Assembly (NCBI RefSeq): GCF_000009265.1
Contig: NC_008380.1
Span: 997,501 to 1,061,500 of the forward strand
Origin: Rhizobium johnstonii 3841
GTDB taxonomy: Bacteria > Pseudomonadota > Alphaproteobacteria > Rhizobiales > Rhizobiaceae
Length of the DNA stretch: 64,000 nt
Direction of reading: 5' to 3'
Under the pieces are notes generated by a model. That model had not been told where the DNA came from. It did not search any database and saw only the letters and a program-made list of their open reading frames with translations. Each line of letters starts with the position of its first letter. Within the stretch, counting starts at the first letter, position 1. The position numbers and the translations under genes were made by a program. Shown here one piece after another: positions 44,723 through 54,199 of the stretch.

Positions 44723-46501
44723 ATGTACAAGGCGCCCGTCGAGGAAATCGCGTTCACGTTGAAGCATGTAGCGGGCATGGGCGACGCGATTTCAGAAGGC
44801 CTTCTCGGCGATCTCGGCGAGGATCTCGTCGACGCCATCCTCGCCGAGGCGGGACGTTTTGCCACAGAGGAAGTGGCGCCGCTTGCCGAAATCGGCGATC
44901 GCCAGGGCGCCCGCCTGATCGATGGCGAAGTCCGGCTGCCGGATGGCTGGCGCGATCTCTACCGCCATTGGATCGCCGGCGGCTGGAACGGCCTGACGGC
45001 GCCCGAAGCGTTCGGCGGCCAGGCCTTGCCGCATATGCTGAATGTCGCGGCACTCGAAATGTGGAATTCCGGTTCCATGGCCTTTGGACTCGCTCCGACG
45101 CTGACGATGGGCGCCATCGAGGCGGTCGGCGCCCATGGCAGTGCTGCGCTGAAAGACAAATATCTGGAAAAGATGGTCTCCGGCGAATGGACCGGCACCA
45201 TGAACCTCACGGAACCGCATGCCGGCTCCGATCTCGGCGTGCTGAAAGCCCGCGCCGAGCGCCGCGATGACGGCAGCTACCGCCTCTTCGGCCAGAAGAT
45301 CTTCATCACCTGGGGCGAACATGACGCGGCCGACAACATCATCCATCTGGTGCTCGCCCGCCTGCCGGATGCGCCGGCCGGCACACGCGGCATCTCGCTC
45401 TTCCTCGTGCCGAAATTCCTGGTGAACGACGACGGTTCGCTTGGGCCCCGCAACGATCTGTTCTGCCATTCGCTGGAGCATAAGCTCGGCATCCACGGCT
45501 CGCCGACCTGCACGATGATCTACGGCGACGGAAAATTCGGCGGTGAAAAGGGCGCTGTGGGCTGGCTGGTCGGCGAGGAGAACAAGGGACTGGCCTGCAT
45601 GTTCACGATGATGAACAATGCCCGTCTTGCCGTCGGCATGCAGGGCGTGGCGATCGCGGAGGCCGCCACCCAGAAGGCGCTCGCCTATGCCAGGGAACGC
45701 ACGCAGGGCAGGGCGCCGGGCTCAAGCAGCGCCGGCATGAGCCCGATCGTCGAACATCCCGATGTCGCCCGCATGCTCCTCACCATGAAGGCGCTGACGC
45801 AAGGGGCGCGCGCCATCTCCTATGCCTGCGCCCATGCGATCGACATGTCGCACCGGGCAGGCGATATCAGTCGCCAATGGCAGGAGCGCGCCGCTTTGCT
45901 GACGCCAATTGCCAAATCCTTTTCGACCGATTCCGGCGTCGACGTCGCCTCGCTCGGCATCCAGGTGCATGGCGGCATGGGTTTTATCGAGGAGACGGGC
46001 GCGGCGCGTTATCTCCGCGATGCCCGTATCGCCCCGATCTACGAGGGCACCAACGGCATCCAGGCGATCGACCTCGTCACCCGCAAGCTGCCGCTCTCCG
46101 GCGGCGGTCAGGTGAAGGGCTTCATCGCAGAGCTCAGAGAGATCGCCAATGGCGTCCGCCGCTCCAATCTTGATGGTTTCGGCGAGACCGCTGCGAGGCT
46201 CGACGCGGCGATCGTCGATCTCGAGCTGGCGACCGCTTGGCTGATAAAGACGCTTGCCGACGACAAGGCCGCCGAAGCGCTCTCCGGTGCCACCCCCTAT
46301 CAGCGTCTGTTCGGGCTGGTGCTCACCGGCTGTTATCTTGCCAAGGGCGGTCTCGTCGAGAGCGCCGATGGTGCGGCCGAAAACCGCATCGCGCTCTGCC
46401 GCTTTGCCGCCGAAAACCTGCTTGCCGAGACCGCAGCCCTTCGCGACCGCGTCGTCAATGGCGCGGCAAGCCTTGCCGCTGCCCGCATCCTGCTTGCCTG
46501 A
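44723..46501 (+). CDS. Acyl-CoA dehydrogenase with C-terminal extension
   Basis: A 592-residue FAD enzyme that oxidises an acyl-CoA to the 2-enoyl-CoA. The family's central motifs are TGTMNLTEPHAGSDLGVLKA and GMGFIEETGAARYLRDARIAPIYEGTNGIQ, the usual C-terminal helical bundle follows, and residues from about 470 form the extra domain seen in 590-600 residue members. This long class includes the methylthiopropionyl-CoA dehydrogenase DmdC, but nothing here shows that substrate. GGAGG eight bases before the ATG sets the start. The crotonase gene follows by 29 bases in one transcript. Confidence 0.92.
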   Translation: MYKAPVEEIAFTLKHVAGMGDAISEGLLGDLGEDLVDAILAEAGRFATEEVAPLAEIGDRQGARLIDGEVRLPDGWRDLYRHWIAGGWNGLTAPEAFGGQALPHMLNVAALEMWNSGSMAFGLAPTLTMGAIEAVGAHGSAALKDKYLEKMVSGEWTGTMNLTEPHAGSDLGVLKARAERRDDGSYRLFGQKIFITWGEHDAADNIIHLVLARLPDAPAGTRGISLFLVPKFLVNDDGSLGPRNDLFCHSLEHKLGIHGSPTCTMIYGDGKFGGEKGAVGWLVGEENKGLACMFTMMNNARLAVGMQGVAIAEAATQKALAYARERTQGRAPGSSSAGMSPIVEHPDVARMLLTMKALTQGARAISYACAHAIDMSHRAGDISRQWQERAALLTPIAKSFSTDSGVDVASLGIQVHGGMGFIEETGAARYLRDARIAPIYEGTNGIQAIDLVTRKLPLSGGGQVKGFIAELREIANGVRRSNLDGFGETAARLDAAIVDLELATAWLIKTLADDKAAEALSGATPYQRLFGLVLTGCYLAKGGLVESADGAAENRIALCRFAAENLLAETAALRDRVVNGAASLAAARILLA

Positions 46502-46536
46502 GGAGACCCCATGACCTCTGAGGAAACCCAATGACC
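46498..46536 (+). promoter_or_regulatory. Duplicated translation start region before the crotonase gene
   Basis: CTGAGGAGACCCCATGACC (46498-46516) and CTGAGGAAACCCAATGACC (46518-46536) are near-identical (17 of 19). The first ATG opens a seven-codon reading frame (MTSEETQ) whose TGA overlaps the ATG of the crotonase gene (46531). This gives two Shine-Dalgarno/start pairs and possible coupled initiation. Confidence 0.6.
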
Positions 46537-47286
46537 GATCACATCATCGTCGAGCAGCCTTCCGCCTATCCCGGCGTCCAGTCTATCCGCTTCAATCGGC
46601 CGGAGAAGAAGAACGCCATCACCCGCGCCATGTACCGGACGATGGCCGATGCGCTGAATGCGGCGAACACAAGCCCCAACATTCGCGCCACCGCTTTCCT
46701 CGGCACCGAGGGCTGCTTTTCGGCCGGCAACGACCTGAACGATTTTCTGGCTGCCGCAATGGGCGGCCGCGGTCTGGAGCAGGAGATCCTCGATTTCCTC
46801 TATGCGCTGGTGAATTCCGAAAAACCCGTCGTCTCCGGCGTCGACGGTCTGGCGGTTGGCATCGGCACGACGATCCATCTCCATTGCGACCTGACCATCG
46901 CCTCCAGCCGCAGCCAGTTCCGGACCCCCTTCGTCGATCTGGCGCTGGTGCCGGAGGCCGGTTCCAGCCTCCTCGCGCCGCGCCTGATGGGGCATCAGCG
47001 CGCCTTCGCCCTGCTGGCGGCCGGCGAAGCGTTCTCGGCCGAGGAAGCGAAGGAAGCCGGCCTGGTCTGGAAGGTCGTTGAACCTGGCGAAGTCGATGCT
47101 CTGACACTTGGCCTCGCCGCAAAGCTCGCCGCCAAGCCGCCAGAGGCGCTGCGCATCGCCCGCGATCTCATTCGCGGCGATCGTGGCGAGATCATCGCCC
47201 GCATTGACGAGGAGGCCCGCTATTTCTCCGCGCGGCTCAAAAGTGCCGAGGCCCGGGCGGCCTTCGAAGCCTTCATGCGCCGCTGA
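46531..47286 (+). CDS. Crotonase family protein (enoyl-CoA hydratase/isomerase)
   Basis: A 251-residue crotonase-fold protein acting on an enoyl-CoA. CoA and oxyanion elements are CFSAGNDLNDFL and GVDGLAVGIGTTIHLHCDL. At the catalytic site the usual hydratase glutamate position reads FRTPFVDLALVPEAGSS, with a single acid in PEAGSS as in enoyl-CoA isomerases, so isomerase-type chemistry is more likely than hydration. It is coupled to the acyl-CoA dehydrogenase gene upstream; the pair would form part of a beta-oxidation-like route. Confidence 0.88.
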   Translation: MTDHIIVEQPSAYPGVQSIRFNRPEKKNAITRAMYRTMADALNAANTSPNIRATAFLGTEGCFSAGNDLNDFLAAAMGGRGLEQEILDFLYALVNSEKPVVSGVDGLAVGIGTTIHLHCDLTIASSRSQFRTPFVDLALVPEAGSSLLAPRLMGHQRAFALLAAGEAFSAEEAKEAGLVWKVVEPGEVDALTLGLAAKLAAKPPEALRIARDLIRGDRGEIIARIDEEARYFSARLKSAEARAAFEAFMRR

Positions 47287-47348
47287 GCGTCGCTTCGCGG
47301 CGATCTCGGTCAGCAGGCCGACCAACACCAGGAGCAAACGGATGGCGA

Positions 47349-48353
47349 TCAGGCCGCCGGCACATTGAATACCTCGCCTGCCCTGAGCGGCCGGAACCGT
47401 TCCGGGGGAATATCATGTTCGCTCATCGCGTCTTGCAACGCTCTTGCCGGGGCGTCGACCGCTTCATTTGTCAGTTGGAACGTGGCGAAGTGATGCCCGG
47501 CCACATAGGCCGCATTTGCCAACTTCATCCCGATCACCGCCTCCTGCGGATTCTGGTGCTGCCCTTTCATGAACCATCGCGGCTCATAGGCGCCGAAGGG
47601 TAAAATGGCCAAGCGAAAGCCGCCATGCTTCTGCTGTGCCGCTTTGTAATTGATGCCGTGGTGAAAGCCGGTATCTCCGACGTGATAAATTTTTCCGGCT
47701 GGAGTCGACAAAACGAACGACGCCCAGAGTGCCATCCGGCGATCGGCGGTTCCGCGGGCGGACCAATGGTGTGCAGGCTCGGCATCAATGCTTATTCCGG
47801 CGTGCGAAATGCGCTCGCCCCAGTCCATCGACGTCATCTGTATATCGGGCACGGCACGGCGAATGATCGTGTCATTGCCGAGTGGCGTCACGACACGCGG
47901 CCGATGCTTCTCGCCCAACCGCTTGAGCGTCGCGACATCGAGATGATCATAATGATTGTGCGATACCAGCACGAGATCAATCGGCGGCAAATCATCGAAC
48001 GCGATGCCCGGTCGGACGACGCGCCTGGGTCCGGCAAAAGCGAAGGGACTGGCGCGCTCTGACCATACCGGGTCGGTGAGGATGTTGAGCCCAGCGACCT
48101 GCACGAGTATTGTTGCATGGCCGACCATGGTCACCCTTAGATCCTCGCCGTCGACGTATGGATCCGGCTTGGCCGCCGCGTATGGACTTGGGACCGACCT
48201 CGGCCAGCGCTCACGGCCACCGCCGAATTGCCACCGCAGCAGATCGCGGAAACCAAGGGGCTCAATTCCTTCGGGATTGAAGAAATGCGTGCCGTCGAAA
48301 TGATCGGACACTGGACCGTCATAGTAGGGGTTGCGTCTTTTGGCCCTACGCAT
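47349..48353 (-). CDS. MBL-fold hydrolase (NAPE-PLD/UlaG-like)
   Basis: A 334-residue metallo-beta-lactamase-fold enzyme. The metal motif is VSHNHYDHLDVATLKRL, with the second site at EPAHHWSARG, then GDTGFHHG and the closing AGHHFATFQLTNEA. This arrangement is that of phospholipase-D-like and UlaG-type lactonases. The ATG at 48353 is preferred over the TTG at 48371. It is divergent from the HxlR-type regulator, which likely controls it; a perfect inverted repeat lies between them. Confidence 0.9.
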   Translation of the reverse strand: MRRAKRRNPYYDGPVSDHFDGTHFFNPEGIEPLGFRDLLRWQFGGGRERWPRSVPSPYAAAKPDPYVDGEDLRVTMVGHATILVQVAGLNILTDPVWSERASPFAFAGPRRVVRPGIAFDDLPPIDLVLVSHNHYDHLDVATLKRLGEKHRPRVVTPLGNDTIIRRAVPDIQMTSMDWGERISHAGISIDAEPAHHWSARGTADRRMALWASFVLSTPAGKIYHVGDTGFHHGINYKAAQQKHGGFRLAILPFGAYEPRWFMKGQHQNPQEAVIGMKLANAAYVAGHHFATFQLTNEAVDAPARALQDAMSEHDIPPERFRPLRAGEVFNVPAA

Positions 48354-48438
48354 TGTCGGTGACCAGGGCAACGCTTCTGTTTCTGCCGATCATGTTTGAC
48401 TTTCCTTGGGCGTGGATCATCGTCCGCCAATCAGTTAC

Positions 48439-48473
48439 TATCTTTTCGATATCATGTCACTATCGAAAAGATA
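48439..48473. promoter_or_regulatory. Perfect 12-bp inverted repeat, likely HxlR operator
   Basis: TATCTTTTCGAT (48439-48450) and ATCGAAAAGATA (48462-48473) are exact inverted repeats with an 11-base spacer. It ends four bases before the ATG at 48478 and covers the other possible ATG at 48454. Its position in the intergenic region of a divergent regulator/enzyme pair is typical of an autoregulated operator. Confidence 0.75.
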
Positions 48474-48477
48474 CCGA

Positions 48478-48816
48478 ATGAAAAATAGGTCAGTTCGCCA
48501 GTGCCCGGTTGCCCGAGGCCGTAAATCTGTGGGTGATGCGTGGAGCATTCAAGTCTTGCGGGATGCACATACGGGCCACACTCGCTTCGACCAATTCAGG
48601 AAGAGCCTCGGCATCGTAGCGACCATGCTCGCGAAGCGGCTTAAGGCCCTGAAGGATGATGGCTTGCTGGAAAAGCGCCGCTATTCCGAACGGCCGCCCC
48701 GCGAAGAATACACCCTCACCAAAGCCGGCCGGGATTTCCTGCCGGCGCTCATCATGATCGGGGCATGGGCGCACCGTCATTGGCACCGCACAGCCGGCAC
48801 CAGAGAGCAAAAGTGA
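48478..48816 (+). CDS. HxlR-family transcriptional regulator
   Basis: A 112-residue winged-helix regulator (120 if the ATG at 48454 is used). It has the family cysteine motif RQCPVARGRKSVGDAWSIQVLRDA, RFDQFRKSLGIVATMLAKRL (DNA-recognition helix) and LKDDGLLEKRRYSERPPREEYTLT (wing). HxlR regulators respond to aldehydes, quinones, oxidants or other small molecules, often through the N-terminal Cys. It is divergent from the MBL hydrolase gene. Confidence 0.92.
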   Translation: MKNRSVRQCPVARGRKSVGDAWSIQVLRDAHTGHTRFDQFRKSLGIVATMLAKRLKALKDDGLLEKRRYSERPPREEYTLTKAGRDFLPALIMIGAWAHRHWHRTAGTREQK

Positions 48817-48830
48817 GCCGACAGGCCCGC

Positions 48831-50081
48831 CTATTTCTCCAGCGTCGCCACCACCTCGACATGCGAAGTCCAGAGGAACTGGTCGATCGGCGTCACTTGC
48901 GTGATCCGGTAGCCGCCCTCGACGAGGATCGCGAGATCCCGCGCCAGCGTCAGCGGATTGCAGCTGACGGCCACAATTTTCTTCACCGCCGAACGGGCAA
49001 GCTCCTGGCACTGGAACTCGGCACCGGCGCGCGGCGGATCGAAGACGACGGCGTCATAGGGCTTGAATTCCTGCGTCATCAGGGGACGGCGGAAGAGATC
49101 CCGCTTTTCGACGGTGACCGGCTTCAGCCCTTGCGTGTTGCGGGCGGCATGATCGAGTGCTGCGAGCGCCTTTGCCTCGGCTTCGACGGCGTGCACGCGG
49201 CCGATCCGCGCCAGCCGCAGCGAAAACGTGCCGGAGCCGGCAAAGAGATCGGCGATCCGCTTCGCCTTGCCGGCATGGGCCATGACCAGCTCCGCCATCG
49301 CCTCTTCCGCCGGCTTCGTTGCCTGGGTGAAACCGCCCGGCGGCGGAGAAACCTGGACGCCGCCGAATTCGACCATCGGCTTCGACGGCTCGACGAGGAT
49401 TTCGCCGTTCAGCGAAACACGGGCGATGCCGCGCAGGCTGAGCGCGGTCTCGATTGCCTTGCGTCGCTGCGGATCGGAGAGCTTCTTCACGTCGTCGACG
49501 GAGATGTCCAGACCGGAAAGCGTTTCGAGCACGGCGATGCGGAAGGGTTCGGCGCTGGTCGCCAGCGATGCCGCAATCGCCCTGATGGCCGGCAGCCGGG
49601 CGATGATCCCTGCCGACGAGATCGGACATTCCTCGATGGCGACGATATGGTGGCTTTCGGCCTGGTTGAATCCAACAAGCATGTCCTTCTCGGTCTTGCG
49701 TGCAGCAAACACGACACGCCGGCGCTCGCCCGGCCGGGCCGGAACGATCGCGCCGACCTCCGGCGTCAGCCCCTTCGATTTCAGCGCATCGATGACCAGC
49801 TGGCGCTTGAAGGCGCGGTAGGGCGCATCTGCCATATGCTGCAGCGTGCAGCCGCCGCAGGTGCCGTTGAGGCCATCCGGGCCGAAGTGTCGGCAAGGCG
49901 GCTCCTGCCGGTCGGGCGAGGGCGTCGTGATCGACATGATCGTGCCCTGGCTCTTGACCCGGGCAATCGCCACCGTTTCGCCGGGCAGGGAAAAGGGCAC
50001 ATAGACAGGTCCGCCGGCGCTGCTGGCGATGCCGTCGCCCTGGGCGCCGAGCTTCTCGATCGTGACTGTTTCGGTGCTCAC
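48831..50081 (-). CDS. RNA 5-methyluridine-type methyltransferase (TrmA/RlmD family)
   Basis: A 416-residue class I SAM-dependent RNA methyltransferase. An N-terminal TRAM-like domain (TVTIEKLGAQGDGIASSAGG) is followed by an Fe-S cysteine set (CRHFGPDGLNGTCGGCTLQH), the SAM loop IADLFAGSGTFSLRLAR and the catalytic SCNPLTLARD. Substrate may be 23S rRNA or tRNA uridine. It overlaps tlyA by four bases (ATGA at 50078-50081) and is translated with it. Confidence 0.92.
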   Translation of the reverse strand: MSTETVTIEKLGAQGDGIASSAGGPVYVPFSLPGETVAIARVKSQGTIMSITTPSPDRQEPPCRHFGPDGLNGTCGGCTLQHMADAPYRAFKRQLVIDALKSKGLTPEVGAIVPARPGERRRVVFAARKTEKDMLVGFNQAESHHIVAIEECPISSAGIIARLPAIRAIAASLATSAEPFRIAVLETLSGLDISVDDVKKLSDPQRRKAIETALSLRGIARVSLNGEILVEPSKPMVEFGGVQVSPPPGGFTQATKPAEEAMAELVMAHAGKAKRIADLFAGSGTFSLRLARIGRVHAVEAEAKALAALDHAARNTQGLKPVTVEKRDLFRRPLMTQEFKPYDAVVFDPPRAGAEFQCQELARSAVKKIVAVSCNPLTLARDLAILVEGGYRITQVTPIDQFLWTSHVEVVATLEK

Positions 50082-50824
50082 GGCTTCAATCCTGCCAGAA
50101 GGAATTCCTGATTGCCGTCGCCGCCGGAAATCGGGGAGGGGATGAGGCCAAGGCTTTTCCAGCCCATATCCTCGACGAACCAGCGCTCCAGTTCTGCAGC
50201 AACGGCGGGAGCAGACGAGGGGTCCTTCAGCATCCCGCCCTTGCCGATCGCCTCGCGCCCGGCCTCGAACTGCGGCTTGACCAGCAGCACGGCGACAGCG
50301 CCGGGTTCGGCGATCTCAAGGGCCGGCGCGAGCGCCAGCCTCAGCGTGATGAAGGAGACGTCGGAAACGATGAAGGTGGCGGGATGGTCGACATCGTCTG
50401 CCGTCAGGTTCCGGGCATTGAGGCCTTCTTTGTTCGTCACCCGCGGATCGCCTGATATGCGCGGATGCATCTGCCCATGGCCGACATCGATCGCGGTGAC
50501 ATGCGCGGCACCGCGCTGCAGCAGCACCTCGGTGAAGCCGCCGGTGGAAGCACCGACATCAAGACAGTGATGGCCGGCGGGATCGAGCCGGAAATGATCG
50601 AGTGCGGCGGCAAGCTTCAGTGCGGCGCGCGAGACGTAGTCCTGCGCCGGATCGTCGATCTCGATTGCCGCGTCTGCGCTAAACAGCGCGCCGGCCTTCG
50701 TGACCACCTGGCCGCCGATCCTGACGGTGCCGCGCTGCACGGCGTCGCGGGCGCGCGAGCGGCTGGCAAAAAGGCCGAGGGAGACGAGAAGCTGGTCGAG
50801 GCGTTGGGTGTTTTGATCTGACAT
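50078..50824 (-). CDS. tlyA: TlyA-family rRNA 2'-O-methyltransferase (hemolysin A)
   Basis: A 248-residue protein with an N-terminal S4 RNA-binding domain (RLDQLLVSLGLFASRSRARD, then GTVRIGG) and a C-terminal FtsJ-like methyltransferase domain (CLDVGASTGGFTEVLLQRGA and AIDVGHGQMHPRI). TlyA methylates 16S and/or 23S rRNA at 2'-O of cytidine; the hemolysin name is historical. The start is ATG 50824. It is coupled to the TrmA-like gene. Confidence 0.94.
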   Translation of the reverse strand: MSDQNTQRLDQLLVSLGLFASRSRARDAVQRGTVRIGGQVVTKAGALFSADAAIEIDDPAQDYVSRAALKLAAALDHFRLDPAGHHCLDVGASTGGFTEVLLQRGAAHVTAIDVGHGQMHPRISGDPRVTNKEGLNARNLTADDVDHPATFIVSDVSFITLRLALAPALEIAEPGAVAVLLVKPQFEAGREAIGKGGMLKDPSSAPAVAAELERWFVEDMGWKSLGLIPSPISGGDGNQEFLLAGLKP

Positions 50825-50952
50825 CGGCTGTGCATGACCGGCAAAGCCGCCGGTTGCAAGCATTTTGTTCCCAAGACCGTCATTGACCCTCAAAAGCTTT
50901 CGGCGATAATCCTGCCGCGGCGATCGCGGGGCGAGCCGCATGGGGGTGCTCT

Positions 50953-51948
50953 ATGCTGAAGCTCTTCACTCTGATTGTCGCGGTAGCGATGGCATCGCCT
51001 GCGCTCGCGAACGACACTATGGCCGAGGTCAAGACCGGCGGGCTTATCTTTGCCCAATCCGACGATGTCAGCATGGCGGAGGAGGATCTCTTCATCTCCG
51101 CTTCGGAAGTGCGTGTCGACTACGTCTTCGAGAATAGCTCCGACAAGGATGTCGAAAGCCTGGTCGCCTTTCCGATGCCTGACATATCAGGTCAGGTCGA
51201 CAACAATTCCGCCATTTCCGATTATGACAGCGATAATTTCCTGCATTTTTCCACCCTGCAAGACGGCAGTCCGATCACCGCCAAGCTGCAGCAGCGCGTC
51301 GTCTCGCTCGGCATCGACGTGACCGACGAGTTCGCCAAGCAGGGCATTCCCGTCCTGCCCTATAGCCAGAAGACGACCGAGGCGCTCGCCAAGCTTCCCG
51401 AAACCGTCCGCAAGGACTGGATCGCTCGCGGCCTCGTTTATCCCATGAGCGCCGGCGATGCCAAGGTCGATCTCGTGCCGCTCTGGACACTGCGCTCGAC
51501 CTATTGGTGGCGCACCACCTTTCCGGCGAAGAAAAAGGTCAGCGTAGCGCACCGTTACAAGCCGGCCGTCGGCGGCACTGTCGCCATCAGCTTTCTCGAA
51601 GGTGGCGAGCCGAAGGGTGAGCGCTTCGAGGAATATTCCAGCAAATACTGCCTCGACGGAGATTTCGTCAGGGTTGCCCAGCAGCGTGCGCGGGAAGCCG
51701 AGGCCGGAGGCGCCAACTATACCGAAAGCTGGATCTCCTATGTGCTGTCGACCGGCGCCAACTGGGCGGGACCGATCAAGCGCTTCCAGCTGACGATCGA
51801 CAAGGGCAAGCCCGGCAGCCTCATCAGCTTCTGCGGCAGCAACGTTCGGAAGATCGGCCCGACGACCTTCCGGATGACGGCCGAGGATTTCGATCCTGCG
51901 AAGGATTTCGACATCCTGATCCTCAATCCTCCAGAAACGGCACAATAA
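50953..51948 (+). CDS. DUF4424 exported protein
   Basis: A 331-residue exported protein: signal peptide (MLKLFTLIVAVAMASPALA), then the DUF4424 domain with EVKTGGLIFAQSDDVSMAEEDLFIS and YVFENSSDKDVESLVAFPMPDI. It is beta-rich and may sit in the periplasm or outer envelope. The function is unknown. It is divergent from tlyA (128-base gap). Confidence 0.88.
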   Translation: MLKLFTLIVAVAMASPALANDTMAEVKTGGLIFAQSDDVSMAEEDLFISASEVRVDYVFENSSDKDVESLVAFPMPDISGQVDNNSAISDYDSDNFLHFSTLQDGSPITAKLQQRVVSLGIDVTDEFAKQGIPVLPYSQKTTEALAKLPETVRKDWIARGLVYPMSAGDAKVDLVPLWTLRSTYWWRTTFPAKKKVSVAHRYKPAVGGTVAISFLEGGEPKGERFEEYSSKYCLDGDFVRVAQQRAREAEAGGANYTESWISYVLSTGANWAGPIKRFQLTIDKGKPGSLISFCGSNVRKIGPTTFRMTAEDFDPAKDFDILILNPPETAQ

Positions 51949-52164
51949 TCCGCAGGCTTGGCCGCTGTTGCGCTGCACAAATTTAAACAAATTTAAAGCC
52001 TGCCCATATAGGTTGGGCTTGATTGCAGCGGTTCGTCTGGACTGCCCGGCGCCATGAAGGTGCAAGCGTTTCCAATCATGTCCTCAGCTTCAAACGTCCC
52101 TGCGGTTGCGCGTTTCGCGCGACCTGCCTCTCGCCGCGTCGACTGTCGTCAGGAGAAATCACCG

Positions 52165-54102
52165 ATGTCCGCCAAAAACATATCCTTGAACGGTAAGCTT
52201 GCGGCCACGTTCGCAGCCCTCATTCTCATTTTCGTCGCCGTTTCCGCTTTCGTCTATTCCAAGGCGACGGCGTCCGCGGCCGCGTCTGCCGAGCAGGAAA
52301 AGTCCGAGCTGCTCGTCAACCAGATCGACGATGCACTGCAGGCAATGCTCGAGCAGGCCGTCAACCTGCGCGGCTTCATCCTCTTCCGCAGCGACAGCAC
52401 CTATGGCGATGTCTTCGCCAACCGCGAGCGCATGCTGAAGGCGATTGCCGCCGCCAAGCAGACGGCGGCCGGCGAGCCGCAGCTGGTCGAGATGATCGAC
52501 GGCATGCAGAAGGCCGCCGATCTCTATTTTCATGAACTTGCCGAGCCGCAGACCAAGGCGCGCAAGGAAACCGACATGCCGATCGAAGAGGTCGTCAAGA
52601 TCGGCGTCAACGCCACCAAGGGCCAGCTCGACGGCTTCCGCCAGGCCTCCGCCAAGATCAAGGCCACCGCGCGTGAAAAGTCGGAAGCGCTGGCCACGAT
52701 CCGCGCCGATGCCAACAGCCATCTGAAGACGACGCTGCTTGCCGGCGGCATCGTCGCCTCGGTTGCCGCCGCCATGCTTGCTTGGCTGATGTCGCGCACC
52801 ATCGTCCGCCCGGTCGTCGGCATGACGAGCGCCATGGATCGCCTCGCCGGCGGCCAGAACGATATCGAGGTTCCGGCTGTCGAGCGCGGCGATGAAATCG
52901 GCCGCATGGCCCAGTCCGTCCTGGTCTTCAAGCAGGCGGCGATCGAGAAGCTGCGTCTTGCCGGCGAGACCGACCGCATGCGCGACGATGCCGAGCGCCA
53001 GCGCCGGGCAGGCGACGAGCAGAAGGCGCGCGAGGAAAGCGAGATCCGCTTTGCCATCGACGCCTTGGCGGGCGGCCTTGCCGAGCTTGCCAATGGCGAT
53101 ATGGCCGGTCGTATCCAGACGCCGTTTGCCTCGCAATATGACAGCCTGCGCAATGACTTCAATCATGCCGTCGAAAAGCTGCAGGCGGCGCTGCAATCGG
53201 TCGGCCGCAACGCTTCGGCGATCAATGCCGGCGCCGGCGAAATCCGCTCGGCCGCCGACGATCTGGCCCACCGCACCGAGCAGCAGGCTGCCGCCGTCGA
53301 ACAGACCGCAGCTGCGCTCGAGGAAGTGACGACGACCGTCCGCGACAGCGCCAAGCGCGCCGAGGATGTCGGCAATCTCGTCGAGCGCGCCCGCCTCGGC
53401 GCCGAGAAATCAGGCGAAGTCGTCCGCAAGGCCGTCTCCGCCATGCAGCAGATCGAGAAGTCCTCGGGCGAAATCTCCAACATCATCGGCGTGATCGACG
53501 ACATCGCCTTCCAGACCAATCTTTTGGCCTTGAATGCAGGCGTCGAAGCCGCCCGCGCCGGCGATGCCGGCAAGGGCTTTGCCGTCGTCGCCCAGGAAGT
53601 GCGCGAACTTGCCCAGCGCTCGGCCAAGGCCGCCAAGGAGATCAAGGCGCTGATCACCACCTCGGGCGAACAAGTCGTTGCCGGCGTCGGCTTGGTCGGC
53701 GAGACCGGCAAGGCGCTGGAGGTCATCGTCTCCGAGGTGCAGGAGATCAACCACCACGTCAGCGCCATCGTCACCGCCACACGCGAACAGTCGATCGGCC
53801 TGCAGGAGATCAACACCGCCGTCAACAACATGGACCAGGGCACGCAGCAGAACGCCGCCATGGTCGAGGAGCAGACCGCGGCAAGCCATGCGCTCGCGCA
53901 GGAGGCAAACGCTCTCGAAGAATTGCTGCGCCAGTTCAAGCTCGGTCAGGTGGCCCCGGCGCCGCGCGCCAGCGTTGCCGGCACGAGCTCCCGCCCAGTC
54001 GCCTCTCCAGCCCACGCCCTGACCCGCACCGTCGCCAAGGCCTTCGGCGGAAGACAGGCAAGCGGTGCGGCGACCGTTCAGGAAGAGTGGACGGAGTTCT
54101 GA
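52165..54102 (+). CDS. Methyl-accepting chemotaxis protein with C-terminal CheR-tether peptide
   Basis: A 645-residue transmembrane chemoreceptor: helix 1 (about 14-33), a periplasmic four-helix-type domain (about 35-188), helix 2 (about 190-209), HAMP (about 210-262) and the signalling hairpin ([20 protein letters not shown]). It ends EWTEF, matching the xWxxF pentapeptide that tethers CheR and CheB in E. coli receptors. Start ATG 52165 follows AGGAG; the open frame begins at 52054. A strong terminator follows. The other MCP in this window (21949) lacks the pentapeptide. Confidence 0.94.
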   Translation: MSAKNISLNGKLAATFAALILIFVAVSAFVYSKATASAAASAEQEKSELLVNQIDDALQAMLEQAVNLRGFILFRSDSTYGDVFANRERMLKAIAAAKQTAAGEPQLVEMIDGMQKAADLYFHELAEPQTKARKETDMPIEEVVKIGVNATKGQLDGFRQASAKIKATAREKSEALATIRADANSHLKTTLLAGGIVASVAAAMLAWLMSRTIVRPVVGMTSAMDRLAGGQNDIEVPAVERGDEIGRMAQSVLVFKQAAIEKLRLAGETDRMRDDAERQRRAGDEQKAREESEIRFAIDALAGGLAELANGDMAGRIQTPFASQYDSLRNDFNHAVEKLQAALQSVGRNASAINAGAGEIRSAADDLAHRTEQQAAAVEQTAAALEEVTTTVRDSAKRAEDVGNLVERARLGAEKSGEVVRKAVSAMQQIEKSSGEISNIIGVIDDIAFQTNLLALNAGVEAARAGDAGKGFAVVAQEVRELAQRSAKAAKEIKALITTSGEQVVAGVGLVGETGKALEVIVSEVQEINHHVSAIVTATREQSIGLQEINTAVNNMDQGTQQNAAMVEEQTAASHALAQEANALEELLRQFKLGQVAPAPRASVAGTSSRPVASPAHALTRTVAKAFGGRQASGAATVQEEWTEF

Positions 54103-54134
54103 GAGGCGCCCTTTCTTAGGGACGTTAAATGAAG

Positions 54135-54166
54135 AGGGCGGTGCAGCGATGCGCCGCCTTTTTTTA
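54135..54166 (+). terminator. Rho-independent terminator of the MCP gene
   Basis: AGGGCGGTGCA (54135-54145) and TGCGCCGCCTT (54150-54160) pair with two G-U wobbles around a GCGA tetraloop, followed by TTTTT. It lies 32 bases after the stop. Confidence 0.88.
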
Positions 54167-54199
54167 TTGGGAAGATCGGCATGGTGGGAGCAAGAGGCT

